This document shows, piece after piece, positions 21,594 through 33,801 of a DNA stretch of 64,000 nt; the stretch's first letter is position 1, and every line of letters starts with the position of its first letter. Made by a program: the position numbers and the translations under genes. Source of the stretch: Cotesia glomerata (lineage: Eukaryota > Arthropoda > Insecta > Hymenoptera > Braconidae). The notes below the pieces were generated by a model. It searched no databases, was not told the origin of the DNA, and was given only the letters and a program-made list of their open reading frames with translations. The stretch covers positions 14,967,043 through 15,031,042 of the forward strand of contig NC_058166.1 in assembly GCF_020080835.1 (NCBI RefSeq). The letters run 5' to 3'.

Positions 21594-24500
21594 CTAAATA
21601 TTTTTAGTTTTAGGAATAAAAAGATGCTTCCGACGATCGACTAAATCTTCAACAGAATTCAAATCCGGCAGGAGATCCACTAGATTCAATTTAAAATTAG
21701 TTGTTCTAATTCGCTGTGTTGTAAAGGAGAATGGAGTTTGCTCAATGGTTTCTAATGTGTATCCTTCTGTGCTCGTCGTATAGCGTGGGTAATATGGATC
21801 ATCATCATTGAAATTAGTCAATCCGGAAAATAATGATTCTTCAAAACTAGGAATTGGAAAATCCGTTCCGGCTGTCGTTGTTGGAACAGTTGTAACTATA
21901 AATTGTTCTTTCTTATTATTTTGATTCTTAGTACTACTATTAGAAATTTTATTATTATTTTGTATTGATCTCAAAGTTCCTGAATAAGGATCAATAACAA
22001 CTGAAGATTTTGTGGTTGTTCTGGAGGGTTGTTGAAACTCAGTATCATTTATTTTATTACTTCTCTGAGAACTGAAAATTTTCTGTTTCTCAACTTTAGA
22101 AGTAAAGTTTTTGGTGTCGTCTCTTCTTAATTGAGGTCGAGTTGTTGTAGTTGTTGTACTTGAAGTTAATGTTGGTTGAGATGATGATTTTATTACGGAA
22201 GAAAATAAATTTCCTCTGTTGAATTGCGAGTTTCTTGAACTTTTGAAGAAATCTTGATTACTGCCGGAATTAGATTGATCTTTTAGAACTGATGATTTAG
22301 TATTATTATTATTATTATCTTTAGGAGCTAAGAAATAAATCGATGGTTGAGGTGTTATTCGGAACGATCTTGAAAATTTATTTGCATTTTGTGTGTTGTC
22401 AGATTCAATATCTTTTTCTTGAATTTGTTGCGTTTTAACATCTTGTAAGATAAATTTTGCAGACTTCTGACAATCAACTCGATACGTGTGATCACAAACG
22501 AGCGTTTCTTGGTTGAAAACTGTATCCTGCGGACAATTATATGAAAATTTGTTCCCGTGATCGTCGCAAGTGTAGTAAATCTGGCAATTTGATTCAATGT
22601 CGGCGTAAAATCCAGTGTCACGACTTTTGCAACTAAAATTTGATGATTGTTGCGGAATTGTATTCTGTAAAATTATTCTTAATTATTAGATTCATTTAAA
22701 TTTATCGAATTTTGTAATTATTTGACAAAAAAACTGTTTCTTATTATGTAGTATAAATTAAATAACTACACGGAAAAAAAACTTCTTGCATCAAGAAAAT
22801 TTTAAAGAAAACAAAAGTTATTTTGGAGCAAGTAGAAAAGTTCTTGGCTCTAGAAACTTTGGCTTTATTCAAGAAATTTTTAATCTTCCTTAATATTTTC
22901 TTGAGCTAAGAAAATTTACCCTCTAGTCAAGAATTTTTTTTTTCAGTGTAAGTTTAAAAATTATTTTGAAGAAAAAATATTGATTGAATTAGAAAAATTC
23001 TATTTTTGACTAAATATATAATTATTAATTAATTATGCTAAATATGTTTAAATTGGTGGTCGTCTTTTATTGAGGTTATAATTGAGGATGGTTTTACTTG
23101 TATCACTGTAGAGTGTTTTACAAGGGAGGGTGGGGAATTATTGTCTCTCCACTTTTTCTCCGCAATATAGTCTCTCAACCCCGTCATTATAACTCTCAAC
23201 CACTTTTCGTCCCCACCCCCTGCATGTCGGGATTTTTCATGCCCGACACACATGAGTGCTGCGACTGTGGCCGACTTACGCGTTATAATCAGTACCTGCA
23301 TTTGCATTACGGTCTTAAATAGTATGGAGGTACTTCTGTAATGACATTTTACCTCCATAACTATATGGGAAAACCACAGAAAACCCGACCGGTACAGAGG
23401 CTGGCAATGAAACGCACATATTCTTAGTTTATAATCATTGAAAAATATTGGTGCGCGCCGGAATCGAACCCTGGTCCCACTCTTTCGAAATGCAGGTACC
23501 GAGCCGATTAGACTATTGCCAACCTTTGGTGGTCGTCTTTTATTTTTCATGTAATAATTACCTACGACAAAATTTCTCATTAATAATTTCTTATGCAATA
23601 TTTTATCCTAGTAATATTTTCTCGTGGCAAAAATATTATTGATTATATTATTTTTTTTATATTAAAATTTGTATTGTTTTTAATATTTATATTCAAAAAT
23701 GTGTTATAATGTTATAGTTAAATTTGTAATTGATATTAAATAAATATTTATTCATTTCAAATAAAAGGGCACAACACGGTGCCTATTCGAAAATGAATCA
23801 GGAATCATTTGTCTTAAATGATGATTGATTTTCAGATTAATTTATGTTGTGATAAATTTTGTTTTGAGAAATTATTGTACTTGAGATTTTTTTGTAGGAG
23901 AAATTTTTGCTGAGTAATTTTTCCGGATTAAGGGGTTATACGCAGTTGCAAAGCTAAAAAAACAACATTTTTTTATGAATTTTTTCTAGACACAATTTTT
24001 TAATTATCAATTACAAGTGATGGTTATTTAAATAGAGCCCACTTTCAATAATACAATAGCGCATCAGTCATGTAAAAATATAAATGTGCACCGCTCCTGT
24101 AGAAGATGTTCTGAACGACCTCTAAAATAAATAATAGTTTAAAAAAACTAAAAACACGCTTTTTATAGAAAACCAAACTAAAAAATAGAAAATAAATTTA
24201 AATTAAGAATAGTGTTAAAAATTTCAATAAATATAAATTAATAATAGTGTAAATAAAAAAAATGTATTTTATTTTAAAAAAAGCGTGAGGTGCATGGTGT
24301 CAATAGTTATAAATATTTTATTGACAGATATGAGTAGAGTGATTATCATTTTGATAATATCTTAAAAAGCACCCACGCTTTTTAAAATAAAATACATTTT
24401 TTTATTTACACTATTATTAATTTATATTTATTGAAATTTTTAACACTATTCTTAATTTAAATTTATTTTCTATTTTTTAGTTTGGTTTTCTATAAAAAGC

Positions 24501-26463
24501 GTGTTTTTAGTTTTTAAACTATTATTTATTTTTACTTTTAGTTTGGTTTATTTATAAAAGCGTGATTTTTAGTTTTAAACTATTATTTGTTGATTATCAA
24601 AAATATTCAGGCGCGCAAATTACCCACGGAGAGTTACATACTGACATACTGACATACTGAAAAACCGTGAAGCTAACAAAAAATAATTATTTATAAATAT
24701 TATAAATACGGGGAATCAGAGTTCGATTTCGGAGAGCGAGCCTGAGAAACGGCTACCAGAACCAAGGAAGGCCGCAGGCGCGCAGATTACCCACGGAGAG
24801 TTATTGACATACTGACAAACTGACAAACAAACAAACTGACATACAAGTGAAGCTAATATAAAGCGTGTAAAAAAAGGCGCTTGGCGGTGATCTCCATTTC
24901 GGTGGTTTGGATTATCTGAAATCAAAAAATATGGTGAATTCTTTTACAGGATAGATTAATGCAGGTATTGGACGAAGGAATAAGAAAAATTTTGATTTTT
25001 GACAAAATGGCGTCTATTTGTAAAAAATTTTCCGTTTTTGTTGAAAAACAATTTTCCAAATTGTTAAAAAAAAAATAGTAATAATTTTTTTGAATCTTAT
25101 TCCTTCGTCCAATACCTGCATTAATCTATCCTGTAAAAGAATTCACCATATTTTTGATTTCAGATAATCCAAACCACCGAAATGGAGATCACCGCCAAGC
25201 GCCTTTTTAGAGGTCGTTCAGAACATCTTCTACAGGAGCGGTGCACATTTATATTTTTACATGATTGACGCGCTATTGTATTCTTGAAAGTAGGCTCTAT
25301 TTAAATAACCATCACTTGTAATTGATAATTAAAAACTGTGTCTAGAAAAAATTCATAAAAAAATGTTGTTTTTTTAGCTTTGCAACTGCGTATAACCCCT
25401 TAATAAAGGTGGGGAGCCGTTTAAATTCTAATATAAAAAAATTTTGTAAATATTTTTTTTATTTATTAATTTGGAAATATATGCCAAGGCAAATGCCGAA
25501 TGGCAAAGTGTATACAAAAATGTTTTATATAACATAGTATCACGTAAAAAATACAAAATTTTAGTGAGCAATAAATTATATACATAATTAAAGTTTTAAT
25601 AATTATCTGATGAATTAAACAATTAGAATATTTTAAATTATAAATATTTTAAACTATAAAAAAACAATTTGATATGTTTGAATTTAATTTGTTTCAGCCA
25701 AAAGAAATTTTTTAAAAGATAATGAGAGTTAATGATCTTTTAGCTCGAGTTCTAGGAAATATTTAAACATTTTGTGTTCAAACATAAATATGGTGAGGCA
25801 TAATGATACTGTGACTCCTTGAAAAAATTAAAAAGAAGAAATATAATTTTTTAACTTTATACGTAAAAAATAATTTTAAAATCAAAAATTTTTATTTTCA
25901 AGAAAATACATTTTTTTGCATTAATAATTTATTTTCTTGGTTTATAAATTCTTGAAATAAAATTTTTATATATCTTCAATCGATAACTATTGTGTCTATT
26001 GTGTATTTTAATATAAAAATATATTTTTAATCGATATAATGAAATTCTTTATATAAAATTAATCTTTCCAGCATATTTATTTTAAGAAGTAATTTCTTCA
26101 TTTAAAATACTTATTATCAGTTAAAAAAATAGAATCATTATTAAAGAAGAAAAAAATTTTGTATTATTGAAAACTTTACAACAACTTTTAAAATATTCTT
26201 TTTAAACAAAATATTATAAGTTAATTTTGTAAATATTTTTTAAAATTTGAGAGAAGCATAGAAAAATTATTTTAGTTTTATAATAATAAATACAAATTGA
26301 TTCTACTCGAAGAAAATCGCATAAAATAACTTATGTCTATATTTAATTTATGAAAAAAAACAAATAATATATTTATGAAAAAATAAATACTTACAAGGGA
26401 TTTTTCGCCAATTACCAAAATAAGAATACTGTATAATATATATGCAGTAAATAAAACTGTCAT
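21594..26463 (-). CDS. CPAP1-type cuticular chitin-binding protein, two exons
   Basis: Exon 1 is 26395-26463 and exon 2 is 21594-22664, joined in phase 0 to give about 379 residues. Exon 1 encodes a hydrophobic signal peptide (MTVLFTAYILYSILILVIG) and ends at a perfect GTAAGT donor. Exon 2 begins after ttttacag and carries one peritrophin-A (CBM14) domain with cysteines at about residues 35, 50, 56, 67, 80 and 88, plus the aromatic pattern FYAD..C..YYTC. The rest is a low-complexity Ser/Thr/Asn/Gln-rich tail with TTTTTT and VTTVPTTTAGT stretches, probably glycosylated. One domain with a long tail fits the 'cuticular proteins analogous to peritrophin, one domain' group, which bind chitin in the extracellular cuticle. 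The exact orthologue is unknown. Its 3.7 kb intron carries a SINE and a foldback. Open frames in other frames over exon 2 are shadows. Confidence 0.88.
22769..22948. mobile_element. short TIR element with cttcttg/caagaa arms
   Basis: It runs from CACGGAAAAAAAACTTCTTG to caagaattttttttttcagtg with TA flanks. It belongs to the same loose group as 49844-51067, 52354-53053 and 57989-58170. Confidence 0.55.
23053..23543 (-). mobile_element. tRNA-derived SINE with 18-bp target duplication
   Basis: A perfect 18-bp direct repeat (TTGGTGGTCGTCTTTTAT) at 23053-23070 and 23526-23543 brackets 455 bp. Read on the minus strand, the head has an A-box-like TGGCAATAGTCTAATCGG and a B-box GGTTCGATTCC, the layout of an RNA polymerase III promoter. 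A non-tRNA body follows. The ends of the tRNA-like part do not pair as an acceptor stem, so it is not a tRNA gene. A 186-residue minus-strand open frame and smaller frames lie inside it and are not genes. It sits in the cuticle gene intron on the same strand. Confidence 0.85.
23942..25399. mobile_element. TTAA-flanked foldback element
   Basis: Arms of about 190 bp start GGGGTTATACGCAGTTGC (23942 on; inverse ending 25399), flanked by TTAA. Inner inverted pairs lie at about 24120-24290 with 24370-24530 and at about 24875-24985 with 25085-25205. A short array of gacatactgac units lies near 24640 and 24805. No transposase frame is present. Confidence 0.8.
25430..25800 (-). mobile_element. LINE 3' UTR remnant
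   Basis: The minus strand carries TTTGCCATTCGGCATTTGCC, close to TTTGTCATTCGGCAACTGCC at about 28040-28065, and ends in AT-rich sequence near 25430. It is the same LINE family, with no coding part left. Confidence 0.5.
25801..26394. other. cuticle gene intron, AT-rich
   Basis: No repeat or gene signal can be supported. Confidence 0.4.
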
Positions 26464-27110
26464 TTTGATTATTTAAAGTAAATTTACGGTACCAAATGAT
26501 TCATAAAATAAGACAAGAGCAATTATACTTTCGATAGTACGAAGAGTCGAGTGAAAGTGACTTTGTTACAAGATGCTGTATTATGTTTTAGTTCCACCTC
26601 TGCAATAACCTTTTCTCCTTCTCTTCAGCCTATTCTCAATAGATTATAATTGTTTCCATAAAAGATTCCAGATTCAAATTATAATGTTTCTTCAGTCAAA
26701 GTGATACTGTTGTATTTAAATATAAATATGCAATAGTTTTTAATTTAAGTTTATAAGTAATACAATAGAATATCAAAATATTTTAATTAATATTTATTAT
26801 TTGAAAATCATTAGTTTGAATAATGGAATTGCATTTGATGAAATAATTTCTGTTACATTTCAACATCATTAATAACTGACTAGAATTTGTCCTGAGGTAT
26901 TATCCTTATAGGTGAAGCATTTTTTAGTAAGGCATTGCTGATAAGAGCCGTGCCAGCTCCTTATTTGAAAAAATGAAAGTATTTCTTATTAAGGTATTTT
27001 TAAGAAATTTATTTTAGGTCCAAAATTTCAAGAGAAAGATTTTAATTCAGAGGTATTATTAATTTAAGTCCTTATTAATTTATAATAATTCTAGATATAT
27101 ACAATAAAAA
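26464..27110. other. upstream region of the cuticle gene
   Basis: The start codon context is CAAAATG. No clear TATA or initiator could be fixed. The remaining sequence is unassigned. Confidence 0.35.
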
Positions 27111-27111
27111 A

Positions 27112-27794
27112 TTAGTAAAACGGTTCACCCTAAAGGCCATCCCTGCAACTTCCCGCTAATTCCATACCCGGGCGCTTAAAATTGTACTTATGATGTTTTT
27201 GAGATTTTTGAGCTCAAATAATTTATGTGATATTTTGAGCTCGCTGAGCTCAAAGATATAGTATTTATATGCATTTGAGCTCTTCGAGCTCAAAAGTCTG
27301 ATAGAAGTTTCATAGAACACTACTTTTGGAATTTTCAAACCGCAATAACTTTTGAATAGATCCACCGATTTTCACGCGGTTGGCGGCATTCGACGCAGTT
27401 TTATCAGCCTCATAAAGAATTTTCAGGTTTTAATTGATCGAACCAAAAATTTCGGAGTAATTTCGAAAAAACACTTTTTTCGGTTTTCTTTCGTTCACGA
27501 TATCTCTCGAACGAGTTAACCGATTTTGACCAGCTTGGTGGCGATCGACGTGGTTTTTCATTGTCTAGAGCTGATTAGTTTTTGGAATCGATCGGTAAAG
27601 CCGTTTAAAAGTTATCCAAAAAAAACCATGTTTGAAAAAAAATTTTTTCTTAGTTTTTTTAAGATTTCTCAAAATCGACTGATCTGAATTGGTCCAAATT
27701 ATTCTCAAAATCTAAGTTTGGCCAAGCCCTTCCAAATGGCACTAACCGCGATAAAATCGGATGAGTCGTTCAAAAGTTATAAGCGGTTCACATA

Positions 27795-27864
<70 letters not shown>

Positions 27865-28013
27865 GACACCGTGACAACCTCGCGGGAGTAGTCAGGAAAG
27901 CTTCCTATGACCTTCAAACGTCGAGATCTGATGAAAACTCGATTTTTGCAAAACGGGGTGAAAACAATAACTTCCCGATTTTTGAAAATCTTCGATTTTC
28001 TTAGCGGGAAGTT
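27112..28013. mobile_element. TIR element with AACTTCCCGCTAA repeats
   Basis: It begins near aaacggttcaccctaaagg, has aacttcccgctaa at 27147 and the inverse ttagcgggaagtt at 28001-28013. It shares its whole length with 31061-31917, including gagctc-rich blocks, 'cgatatctc.cgaacg' blocks and a (CA)n run at about 27799-27860. Several short frames inside are not genes. Confidence 0.7.
27799..27861. repeat. (CA)n microsatellite
   Basis: About 30 CA units, inside the TIR element. The sister element at 31745 has only a short run. Confidence 0.95.
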
Positions 28014-28347
28014 TAGTTTTAGTTTATTGACAAAATTATGTCAAGGCAGTTGCCGAATGACAAAGAGTAAGTATACATATAATTTTACATTATTGTGCAG
28101 TTTAACTTATAAATATTTAGAGTGTTTTACACAATAATATTTTTAGATAGGTGATAATATTATATACTACATTAAAAATTAATATAAAAATTTAATTTAT
28201 AAAGAATTAACTAATAATTTTAAGAATCTTTGATGTTACTAAAGAGACAGGTAGGAAACTTTAAATTAAAAAGAAGCTATATAAAGAAGGTTAACGAAGT
28301 TTGAAGATTAATAAAATAATGATAGAAGCATTTACAACAGTTTATGA
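28014..28347 (-). mobile_element. LINE 3' UTR and tail
   Basis: On the minus strand it ends GTCAATAAACTAAAACTAAA near 28014 and includes TTTGTCATTCGGCAACTGCC. It continues from the coding remnant at 28348-28545. Confidence 0.6.
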
Positions 28348-28545
28348 TCAAACATCTAAATTAAATAAATAATCAAAAATTTTATTTTTGAAAACCTCCA
28401 AGCTTGATGAATTTATAATGTCCTCTGGTAGTTCTTCCCATAATCGTATAACTGTAATTACGAAAGAAGACTCATAATGAGTGGTACTGAAATTTGGGAA
28501 TTTAAAGAGAATATTATTTTTCTTGGCTGCTAGTCTCTCAGAAGG
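28348..28545 (-). pseudogene. LINE reverse transcriptase C-terminal remnant
   Basis: The minus-strand frame includes FKFPNFSTTHYESSFVITV, then RLWEELPEDIINSSSLEVFK and a stop. This is the conserved 'rlWn.LP..ir.s.sl..Fk' end of LINE ORF2 proteins. The catalytic region is missing. It is a different subfamily from the 10.3 and 18 kb remnants, which have the 'AIKYxxKLP' form. Confidence 0.75.
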
Positions 28546-28799
28546 AAGTTAAAAATAATCTTGAAATCAGGAGAAATTTGAAAGTTTCTTAATTTAATTA
28601 GCACTAAAAAATTTTAGTTACAGTAGTTAAAATCTTCTAAATCTGCAATTTTTCGTTTTGTTTTGATGTAATAATTTTTTTTTTAAAAAAGAAAAATCGT
28701 AAAATTGTCAGATGTCTGTTAATTTTATTTTCATAACTAAAAACTTGAAATTAAAAATATTTTCCAGTTCCAAACTCAAATTTAACGATAATAAAACTT

Positions 28800-28870
28800 A
28801 TCATTTATTTTATATTTATTTATTTATTTCTCGGTCATGGAGCTTAACTCCATGTGACCATATTTCTTAC
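28800..28870 (-). mobile_element. second LINE 3' end
   Basis: The minus strand reads GGTCACATGGAGTTAAGCTC, CATGACCGAG, then AAATAAATAAATA. A short inverted repeat followed by an (AAAT)n tail is typical of some insect LINEs. Confidence 0.5.
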
Positions 28871-30005
28871 ACAAGTTAAAAAGATAGTTATAAGAAAACA
28901 TACTTACTTAACAGTAATATTTAGCGTAATAAACTAATAATAATAGCAATCTTAAAGAATAATATAATTAACGAAAATACAATAGCAGCAAAAATAGTAA
29001 TTATTTTTTGATTATTGAAAAAATTTTCTTTAAAAAATATATAATGCCTAAATATTTGAAATTAATCTGCCTATATAAAGACAAGTTTAAAACAAAATAG
29101 TTTACTTATTATAACAAAATATATTAAAATAAAAAAAAAATATTTATTAAAAATTTACACTGGCAATTCTTTATTAAATTTTTAGATGTAGAATTTTATT
29201 ATTAAACTTTTTTTTTATAGTAATTTAGTTATTATAAAAATTCAAAAAAAAATTGACAAATGTATGTTAATTATAAAATAGATTTCAATTTATCAGGAAG
29301 ATGTATCATGAAGAAAATTACCAACAAATATGATTTAATTAATTGGACTGAAATTTAAATTACTGAATATTGAGTAACTCTAAAATAAATAAAACATTAA
29401 AATTTTTTTCACGCATATCTTATGTTTTTTCATTTATAAAATGGAAACAAAAAAAAAAATTTTTTTTAATTTCACTAAAAAATTTTCAAGTTTTCTAAAA
29501 ATCAAATTATTTTTTTGTTATAATTTTTTGAATAAAAAAAATTATAAATGACGGCTAACTTAATTTTAATTCATAACAATTGCATTTTTAACAATAATAA
29601 TTTTCAAGCAATAAATTTCACTCTACTCAAATTTTTTAAATTTAATTTATTCCCGCGTAAATTTTATTTTTTCAACTTTACAACAGAGGGCACTATTTAC
29701 ATCACTATTCTATTTAAAAAAAAATTATTAAGACCAGTGTCCGACAGAACACTAAATATTAATTATTATAAGTTTTTCACGGCAATATATTAATTAAATA
29801 TTAAAACGAATTGATTAAATATTAATTGAAAGCAGAAATAATTTTCTACAATCAATAAACTAGGTATTAAATTATTACTTTATTGTAAAAAACATAACCT
29901 TATCTATTGTTTATTTTTCTCGATTCATTATTGTTATTGCACAAAAAATATAAATATCTCTTAATTAATTTTTGTTTAGATAAGACAAGTGAATAATTAA
30001 TAACA
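28871..30005. other. intergenic, upstream of LSM1
   Basis: AT-rich. About 29200-29570 holds a copy of the dispersed repeat with 'gacggctaactta' ends. The 81-residue frame at 29548 starts in that repeat and lacks support. The LSM1 promoter must lie near 29900-30005, but no motif is decisive. Confidence 0.45.
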
Positions 30006-32585
30006 ATGGATATCGTACCTGGAACAGCGTCACTCCTAGATGAACTTGATAGTATGTTTTTTTTTTTATGATATTAAAGTTAGCAGTCTTGACCATTTTT
30101 TAATTTTTTTTTTAACAAAAAAATTTGTTTCAAAAAATTATTTTTGAAAAATTGCATTTTTTATTTCTTGCAATTTCTACAGCTCAATTTTTTTTTCTTA
30201 TTTTTTTTTGCCATAATTTATTTGTTCAAAAAATTCTTGAAACTATCAAATATCTGCTAAATTAATTTTCGTTTTTTTTTAAATTTTATTTTTTAAAAAA
30301 CTTAAAATTAAAAAATGTCTGCTAAATTCAATATAATTTTTTTTATTCAAATTTTTATATTTAACGTAAATAAAATTATCAAAAATTTAACAATTTTTAT
30401 GATTTTTCTCATTTAAAAAATTATTACAAATAAATAAAAATTTTACACATAGAAAATCTAAAAAACTACGAGTACAATTTTGAAAAAATATTTTTTTAGT
30501 AATAATTTAACCAAAAAAAATTGTTAATTTTTTAATATCAGCTGATTTTATTAGCATTCGTATGTACAAATTGTAAATTAACAATTACTTTCCATTTATT
30601 TATACAGAAAAACTGATGGTATTATTACGAGATGGAAGAACATTGATTGGATATTTGCGAAGTGTCGATCAATTTGCAAATCTCGTTTTACATCGAACGA
30701 TTGAAAGAATTCACGTTGGCAAAGAATATGGAGACATTCCTCGTGGAGTATTTATTGTCCGTGGAGAAAATGTTGTTCTTTTAGGCGAAATCGTATGTAT
30801 AAACCATTAACTTTATTTAATTCATTTGCAGTAACAAATTAATTTATTATTAAGGAGGGAAGTCCATGTAAAAGCCTAAAAATCGGTCATTTTTTAAAAA
30901 TATTTTTAAAGGTGATAAAATAATTTCATTGTTTTTAAACTTTAATACTACTTTATTGAACCTTTCTAGAGTGCAAAAGTAAATTTTTTTTTTCTTTTTA
31001 AAATGGCGGCTCAGGATAATTTTTTGCCTATTGCTACCGACTGAATCAAATCTGAATAAAAAAAAATTAGAAAAACGGTTGACCCTAAAGGGTATCCCTG
31101 AAACTTCCCGCTAATTCCATACCTAGGCGCTTAAAATTGCACTTATGACGTTTTCGAGCTCAATAATATAATTTATGTGTTATTTTGAGCTCTACGAGCT
31201 CAAAGAGATAGCTTTGCTATGCTTTTGAGCTCTTTGAGCTCAAAAGTCTTATCAAAATTCGATGAAACACGATTTTTCTAATTTTCAAACTGCTGTAACT
31301 TTTTAATAAATCAACCGATTTTCACGCGGTAGGCGGCGATCGATGTGGTTTTTTGAGCTCTATAAATAACTCTGAACAAAAAAATTGATCTAATGAAAAA
31401 TTTCGGAGTTATTACAAAAAAACACTTTTTTCGATTTTTTTCAACAACGATATCTCACGAACGCATCAACCGATTCTGACGCTCTATGTGGCGATCGATG
31501 CGGGATTTCAAGGTTAAGAGCTGATTAGTTTTTGAAGTTGATCGGTTCAGCCAATTCGGAAATATTTTTAAAAAATGAAAAAAAAAAAAACAACTTTTTT
31601 GTCACTTTTTTTTGCAATTTCTTGAAATCTACTGGTCCAAATCGGTTCCAACTTACAGGAAATCTAAGTTTGGCGAAGCCCTTTTGAATGACACCAACCG
31701 CGATGAAATCGGTCAAGCCGTTCAAAAGTTACGAGAGGTTTACATACACACACACACACACAGACACAGACGTACGGACATCATCGTGAAAATAGTCAGG
31801 AAAGCTTCGTAGGACCTCGAAACGTCGAGATCCGATGAAAACTCGATTTTCGAAAAATGGGGTAAAACCAATAACTTCCCGATTTTTGAAAATTTTCAAT
31901 TTTCTTAGCGGGAAGTTAAAAATTTAAGTGTTTCCTTTTTAGGACATATTAACGGAAAGAATAAACCTATAAAATTTAAAAAAAAAGTATAAAATAAGCC
32001 TTTGAAAAAAAAGTCAGAATTTGAGGCTATTTTTTTGATATTTTTGTTTCCAAAAAAATACTTTATCAACGCAAAATATCTGAAATTTTAGGTTTATCCT
32101 TCCGATAGTAATATAGAGAAAGACCTCACCAAATTTCAGACAAATCGATTCATAACTTTTTGAGTTACAATACGAGCCGTTTTTTAAAAATACAGTTTCG
32201 AGATAATTGCGCTTAAAGTTTTAGCATAGAAAAATCACCAGTTTTAGATTCTTACCGATTCATTTCAAATTCTTTGTTCATAAAAGGTCCTGAATTTATT
32301 ATTTTATCACCACATGGACACATGACAACAATTTAAAAATTTAAATATTTTAAGTTTTACATGGACTTTCCCCCTTAATATAAACATAAATATATTTTAT
32401 TTTTTTATCAGGACAGGGATAAAGAAAGAGTTTTGCCACTGTCTGAAGTATCTGTTGACGACATTTTGGATGCACAGAGAAAAGAACAAGAATTAAAGCA
32501 AGATCAAGAACGTTTAATGAATAAAGCTTTGAAGGAGAGAGGATTATCATACATACCTGACCTAGGTCATGACGATATGTTTTAA
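30006..32585 (+). CDS. LSM1: LSm1, U6-type Sm-like mRNA-decay protein
   Basis: Three exons, 30006-30051, 30608-30792 and 32412-32585, join in frame to give 134 residues (the human protein has 133). The N-terminus is MDIVPGTASLLDELD. The Sm fold follows: Sm1 with VLLRDGRTLIGYLRSVDQFA and Sm2 with VRGENVVLLGEI, both nearly identical to known LSm1. The basic-acidic C-terminal helix (KEQELKQDQERLMNKALKER) and a short tail follow. LSm1 caps the cytoplasmic LSm1-7 ring, which with Pat1 binds deadenylated mRNA 3' ends and promotes decapping in P-bodies. Donors are GTATGT at both introns; acceptors are tttatacag and tttttatcag. Intron 2 carries a TTAA element with another element inside it. The gene looks intact. 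Confidence 0.96.
30066..30590. repeat. AT-rich dispersed repeat in LSM1 intron 1
   Basis: It begins gatattaaagttagcagtct, as at 9353. Degenerate 'tctgctaaatt' arms are spread over the intron. It is part of the GCCGAC/GTCGGC-type family, strongly decayed. Confidence 0.4.
30854..32374. mobile_element. TTAA-flanked element in LSM1 intron 2
   Basis: TTAA flanks GGAGGGAAGTCCATGTAAAA at the left and its inverse (ttttacatggactttccccc) at the right. A younger element (31061-31917) is nested within. Sequence near 32165-32215 (aatacagtttcgagataat, gcgcttaaagttttag) resembles part of the TTAA element at 17640-19216, so the two may share an ancestor. Confidence 0.75.
31061..31917. mobile_element. TIR element with AACTTCCCGCTAA repeats, copy 2
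   Basis: It is collinear with 27112-28013 and in the same orientation. It includes the gagctc blocks and a short CA run near 31745, and ends ttagcgggaagtt. Open frames of 66 codons on both strands here are repeat-derived. Confidence 0.72.
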
Positions 32586-33056
32586 GGTGTTTCTGTATCT
32601 CAAATTTTGTTGACTATATTTTTTTTAATTAAACACTTAAACTAAGAAATTTAATAATCTTTTCTATTTATTCTCGTTTCAGATTTAATATTTATTTATT
32701 TTTTAAAAATAAGAATGAATACTTACTATAAGTAATATGTATGATTAATGAAGTATGTAAAATTTTAATCAACACTGAAATTAACAAACGTCTGACAATT
32801 TTTAGAAATTTTAGGAAGTAAACAATACAAAATTTACATTTAAAAATTTTAGAAAAACTATAAATGTAAATATTTATTTTTAAATAATTTACTAATTAAG
32901 TAAAACTAAAAAATAGTCAGATGTCTTTTGATTTTAATGGCATAAAATATTTGGTAAAACTTCTGCATATTTACTTATAATTTTTAAATTCAGTTAATAT
33001 TGAATATTAACCATTTTTTTCTCTAGATTCTGGTGAGCATTATTTTCTACGTTTAA
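32586..33056. other. LSM1 3' flank
   Basis: AT-rich; a canonical AATAAA close to the stop was not found. No other feature is seen. Confidence 0.4.
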
Positions 33057-33801
33057 TCAATATTATTAAGAGAATAAGAAAAATTTTATGTCCAGGATAG
33101 TCATATGATAAAATCGGTTTTTTTTTAGTGAAATTTAGTGTCATTGCAAAGGTCTTGACATTAATTTGTGCCTTTTCAAGGTTTCATATCAATTTCACCG
33201 ATAGTCAATTTTTGACGATAGGTATTTAGACTGCAATCAAAAATGCTCTAAATGACCTTTTATCTTGTGAAATATTGACATTTTAAACGATATAAGCTCA
33301 TCCTGAGGTTACACTCATCAAGACCTTTCATTTGAGTACCCACATCAATTTTTCAAATATTTATATATATTATATATATATATATATGAAAAATATATAA
33401 AAAATGCATGTGAGTACTCAAATGAAAGCTCTTGATGAGTGTAACATCAGGATGAGCTTATTATATCTTCAAAAACATCATTAATTAAGAAATGACCTTG
33501 TTTCTTGTGCACGATTGACATTTTTAAAGATATAAGCTCATCCTGGAGTTACAATCATAGAAACCTTTCATTTGAGTACCCACATCAATTTTTCATATAT
33601 TTATATATAGTATATATGTATGTATATATGAAAAATATATAAAAAATGCATGTGGGTACTCAAATGAAAGCTCTTGAAGAGTGTTACATCGGGATGAGCT
33701 TATATCTTTAAAAACGTCAATATTCAAGAAAGTACAGTAAAATTTTATTTATTTATACTTCACAAGTCCCGGCAGTCACATAATGACTGCAAGGTTGCTA
33801 G
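33057..33801 (+). mobile_element. non-autonomous Helitron with two palindromic units
   Basis: The 5' end TCAATATTATTAAGAGAATA follows an A. The 3' end has hairpin CAGTCAcataaTGACTG, CAAGGTTG and CTAG, followed by T (A/T insertion site). Two ~230-bp palindromes sit between. It is 745 bp long, with no Rep/helicase. Confidence 0.87.

Noticed and set aside
23441..23525. tRNA gene on the minus strand
   Set aside because: A- and B-box-like motifs exist, but the ends do not form an acceptor stem, and an 18-bp target duplication shows it is the head of a SINE.
23038..23598. 186-residue minus-strand open frame
   Set aside because: It crosses the SINE and both of its target duplications; composition follows the repeat.
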